Below are positions 62,060 through 64,000 of a DNA stretch of 64,000 nt, piece after piece; position 1 is the first letter of the stretch; each line of letters opens with the position of its first letter. Position numbers and translations under genes: made by a program. Under the pieces are notes generated by a model. It was not told the origin of the DNA. It did no database searches and worked only from the letters and a program-made list of their open reading frames with translations. The stretch comes from Chamaelirium japonicum (lineage: Eukaryota > Streptophyta > Magnoliopsida > Liliales > Melanthiaceae): positions 186,001 to 250,000 of the forward strand of contig CANTAL010000202.1 in NCBI GenBank assembly GCA_947650365.1. Direction: 5' to 3'.

Positions 62060-62141
62060 ACTTAGTTTATAATTTTTTTTTGAGAACCCCTCCTCTCAGG
62101 AGGGAGGGTTTGGCGGACCCCAACCAGACTTAGTTAATAAT
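62060..62141 (-). mobile_element. 54-bp retroposed fragment, second copy
   Basis: The same insert, position and flanking duplications as at 59387-59468, 2,673 bp (two units) away. It was therefore copied by array amplification, not inserted twice. Confidence 0.78.
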
Positions 62142-62410
62142 TTAAAAACATTTATTTTATAATAAACGACGGTCGGGGACCGTCGTTTATTAAAGGACGG
62201 TCGAAGGCCGTATTTTATTTATGTCCTATTTTCTTTGTTCGGTGTAGTGTGACCAGGTGTTTCGAGACGTCCGATGGGCCGGAAAAAGGGTCGTAAGTGT
62301 GGGAGATATAGCTCAATCGTGAACCCATGGTGATCGTCCAAACGATCGTTTAGGCAGGTGGGCCACGACCCACTGAAAAGTGGCAAAAAAAAAAGATGGT
62401 TTTGTTAAAC

Positions 62411-62528
62411 GGGTGCAACACGAGGACTTCCCAGGAGGTCACCCATCCTAGTACTACTCTCGCCCAAGCACGCTTGACTGCGGAGTTCTGATGGGATCCG
62501 GTGCTTTAGTGCTGGTATGATCGCACCC
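62411..62528 (-). rRNA. 5S rRNA gene, A-type copy R20
   Basis: Full length with one change in box A (cgcttgact). Confidence 0.85.
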
Positions 62529-62901
62529 GTTATGCAATCGTCACGAATTACACTTGTACATCATTTCGTGAGAGTGGAATCACGTTTGACCATGTGTGGA
62601 ATCCGGTTTGACCAGGTGTTTCGAGACGTACGATGGGCCGGAAAAAGCATCGTAAGTGCCAGCGATGGAGCTCGATCGCGAACCCGTGGTGCTAGTCGAA
62701 ACGATCGTTTAGGCAGGTGGGCCCCGACCTGCCGAAAAGTGGCAAAAAAAAAGAGAGAGATGGTTTTTGTAAAATGGGTGCAACACGATGACTTCCCAGG
62801 AGCTCACCCGTCCTGGTACTACTCTCGTCCAAGAGGACACTTGACTACTGAATTAAATCAGGAAGGGAAAACCCTCATAACAAATTTAGGGCAGATTAAA
62901 T

Positions 62902-63860
62902 GACGGTCTATGACCATCCTATAATCTGCGACAGAGTTTTTAATTTAAAATGATTTAGTCAGTAATAAATGACGGTCGAGGACCGTCGTTTAATTAAAAA
63001 CCCTTCGTTTAATAAAGGATGCTCTAAGACCTTTGTTTAATTATGTCCTATTTTTTTTGTTTTGGTGCAGCGGGACAAGGTGTTTCGGGACGTTCGGTGG
63101 GCCGGAAAAAAGGCCTTAAGTGCGGGCAATGGAGCTCAATCGCGAACCTGTGGTGCTCGTCGAAACGATCGTTTAGGCAGGTGGGCCACGACCCACTGAA
63201 AAAGTGGCAAAAAAAAGAAGATGATTTCGTAAAATGGGTGCAACACGGGGACTCTCGCCCAAGCACGCTTAACTGCGGAGTTCGGATGGGATCCGGTGCT
63301 TTTGTGCTAGTATGATAGCACCCGTTATGCATTTGTCACGAATTACACGTATCCATCACTTCGTGATTTGTAACAAATTTAGGGCAAATTAAATGACGGT
63401 CTAAGACCGTCCTATAATCTGCGACCGAGTTTTTGATTTAAAAACACTTAGTTAATAATTTAAAAACATTTATTTTATAATAAACGACGGTCGGGGACCG
63501 TCGTTTATTAAAGGACGGTCGAAGGCCGCAGTTTATTTATGTCCTATTTTCTTTGTTCGGTGTAGTGTGACCAGGTGTTTCGAGACGTACGATGGGCCGG
63601 AAAAAGCATCGTAAGTGCCAGCAATGGAGCTCGATCGCGAACCCGTGGTGCTAGTCGAAACGATCGTTTAGGCAGGTGGGCCACTACCTGCCGAAAAGTG
63701 GCAAAAAAAAAGAGAGAGATGGTTTTTGTAAAATGGGTGCAACACGATGACTTCCCAGGAGCTCACCCGTCCTGGTACTACTCTCGTCCAAGACGACACT
63801 TGACTACTGAATTAAATCAGGAAGGGAAAACCCTCATAACAAATTTAGGGCAGATTAAAT
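62902..63860 (-). repeat. Array unit R21 lacking the A gene (959 bp)
   Basis: B 63236-63323, C 63735-63810. The A flank joins the C flank at gaccaggtgtttcgagacgt, about 63585, removing the whole A 5S block and about 360 bp. The T run of B is broken (aaaaaagaag). Confidence 0.9.
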
Positions 63861-64000
63861 GACGGTCTATGACCATCCTATAATCTGCGACAGAGTTTTT
63901 AATTTAAAATGATTTAGTCAGTAATAAATGACGGTCGAGGACCGTCGTTTAATTAAAAACCCTTCGTTTAATAAAGGATGGTCTAAGACCTTTGTTTATT
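63861..64000 (-). repeat. Partial array unit R22 at window edge
   Basis: The first 140 bp of a unit, including the GACGGTC palindromes of the C-B spacer. The array continues beyond the window. Confidence 0.9.

Larger units (their letters stand above)
61517..62901 (-). repeat. Array unit R20 with small retroposed insert (1,385 bp)
   Basis: B 61850-61937, insert 62074-62127, A 62411-62528, C 62776-62851. Confidence 0.92.
35519..64000 (-). repeat. Right 5S rDNA-derived tandem array (units R0-R22)
   Basis: This is the same trimer unit as on the left, resuming inside an A-type 5S copy just after the retrotransposon and running off the window. Unit starts are 36005, 38128, 39446, 40764, 42080, 43330, 44647, 45962, 47281, 48598, 49916, 51235, 52553, 53872, 55190, 57060, 58844, 60229, 61517, 62902 and 63861. 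The start of R2 is lost in a fusion near 37092. Unlike the left array it contains many length variants: 36005-38127 (two units fused), 42080 (1,250 bp), 55190 (1,870 bp), 57060 (1,784 bp), 58844 and 61517 (1,385 bp), 60229 (1,288 bp) and 62902 (959 bp). Confidence 0.95.

Overview
The window comes from the nuclear genome of a flowering plant. Two things show this: a tandem array carrying a plant-type 5S rRNA sequence, and a Ty3/gypsy retrotransposon of the plant Athila group with a tRNA-Asp-type primer site. The species cannot be told from the sequence. I see no ordinary host protein-coding gene.

Layout. (1) 1-16398: tandem array of about 1,318-bp units (L1-L13). (2) 16399-35496: an Athila-group element arranged LTR - internal - LTR - truncated internal, with no closing LTR. 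(3) 35497-35517: filler DNA that copies part of the LTR. (4) 35519-64000: the same 5S array resumes (R0-R22), with more rearrangements.

Each array unit is a trimer of diverged 5S rDNA repeats, all on the minus strand. Left to right, B is an 88-bp 5S with 30 internal bases missing, A is a full-length 118-bp 5S, and C is a degenerate 76-bp 3' portion of 5S. All three keep the same roughly 150-bp downstream flank with the oligo-T terminator. The spacers left of B and left of A are rich in palindromes built on GACGGTC; the A-to-C spacer lacks that block. Only A keeps the whole internal control region. B keeps box A but has lost box C; C keeps the intermediate element and a changed box C but has lost box A and the start site.

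The A copies differ from one another more than the dead C copies do. Only two of them (4778-4895 and 54699-54816) match the plant consensus at every base by my reading. This fits a 5S-derived satellite, or a decaying 5S locus, spread by unequal exchange, better than a uniformly working 5S locus. A second level of repetition is visible on the right: two-unit (about 2.64-kb) alternation at 48598-57059, and another dimer at 57060-62901 marked by a small retroposed insert. Chimeric, deleted and duplicated 5S copies record exchange breakpoints.

The retrotransposon is a young fossil. Its two LTRs (2,601 bp each) differ at about 17 sites by eye, suggesting a few hundred thousand years. Its coding regions are broken (about two breaks per copy) and its right end was lost in a deletion repaired with LTR-derived filler.
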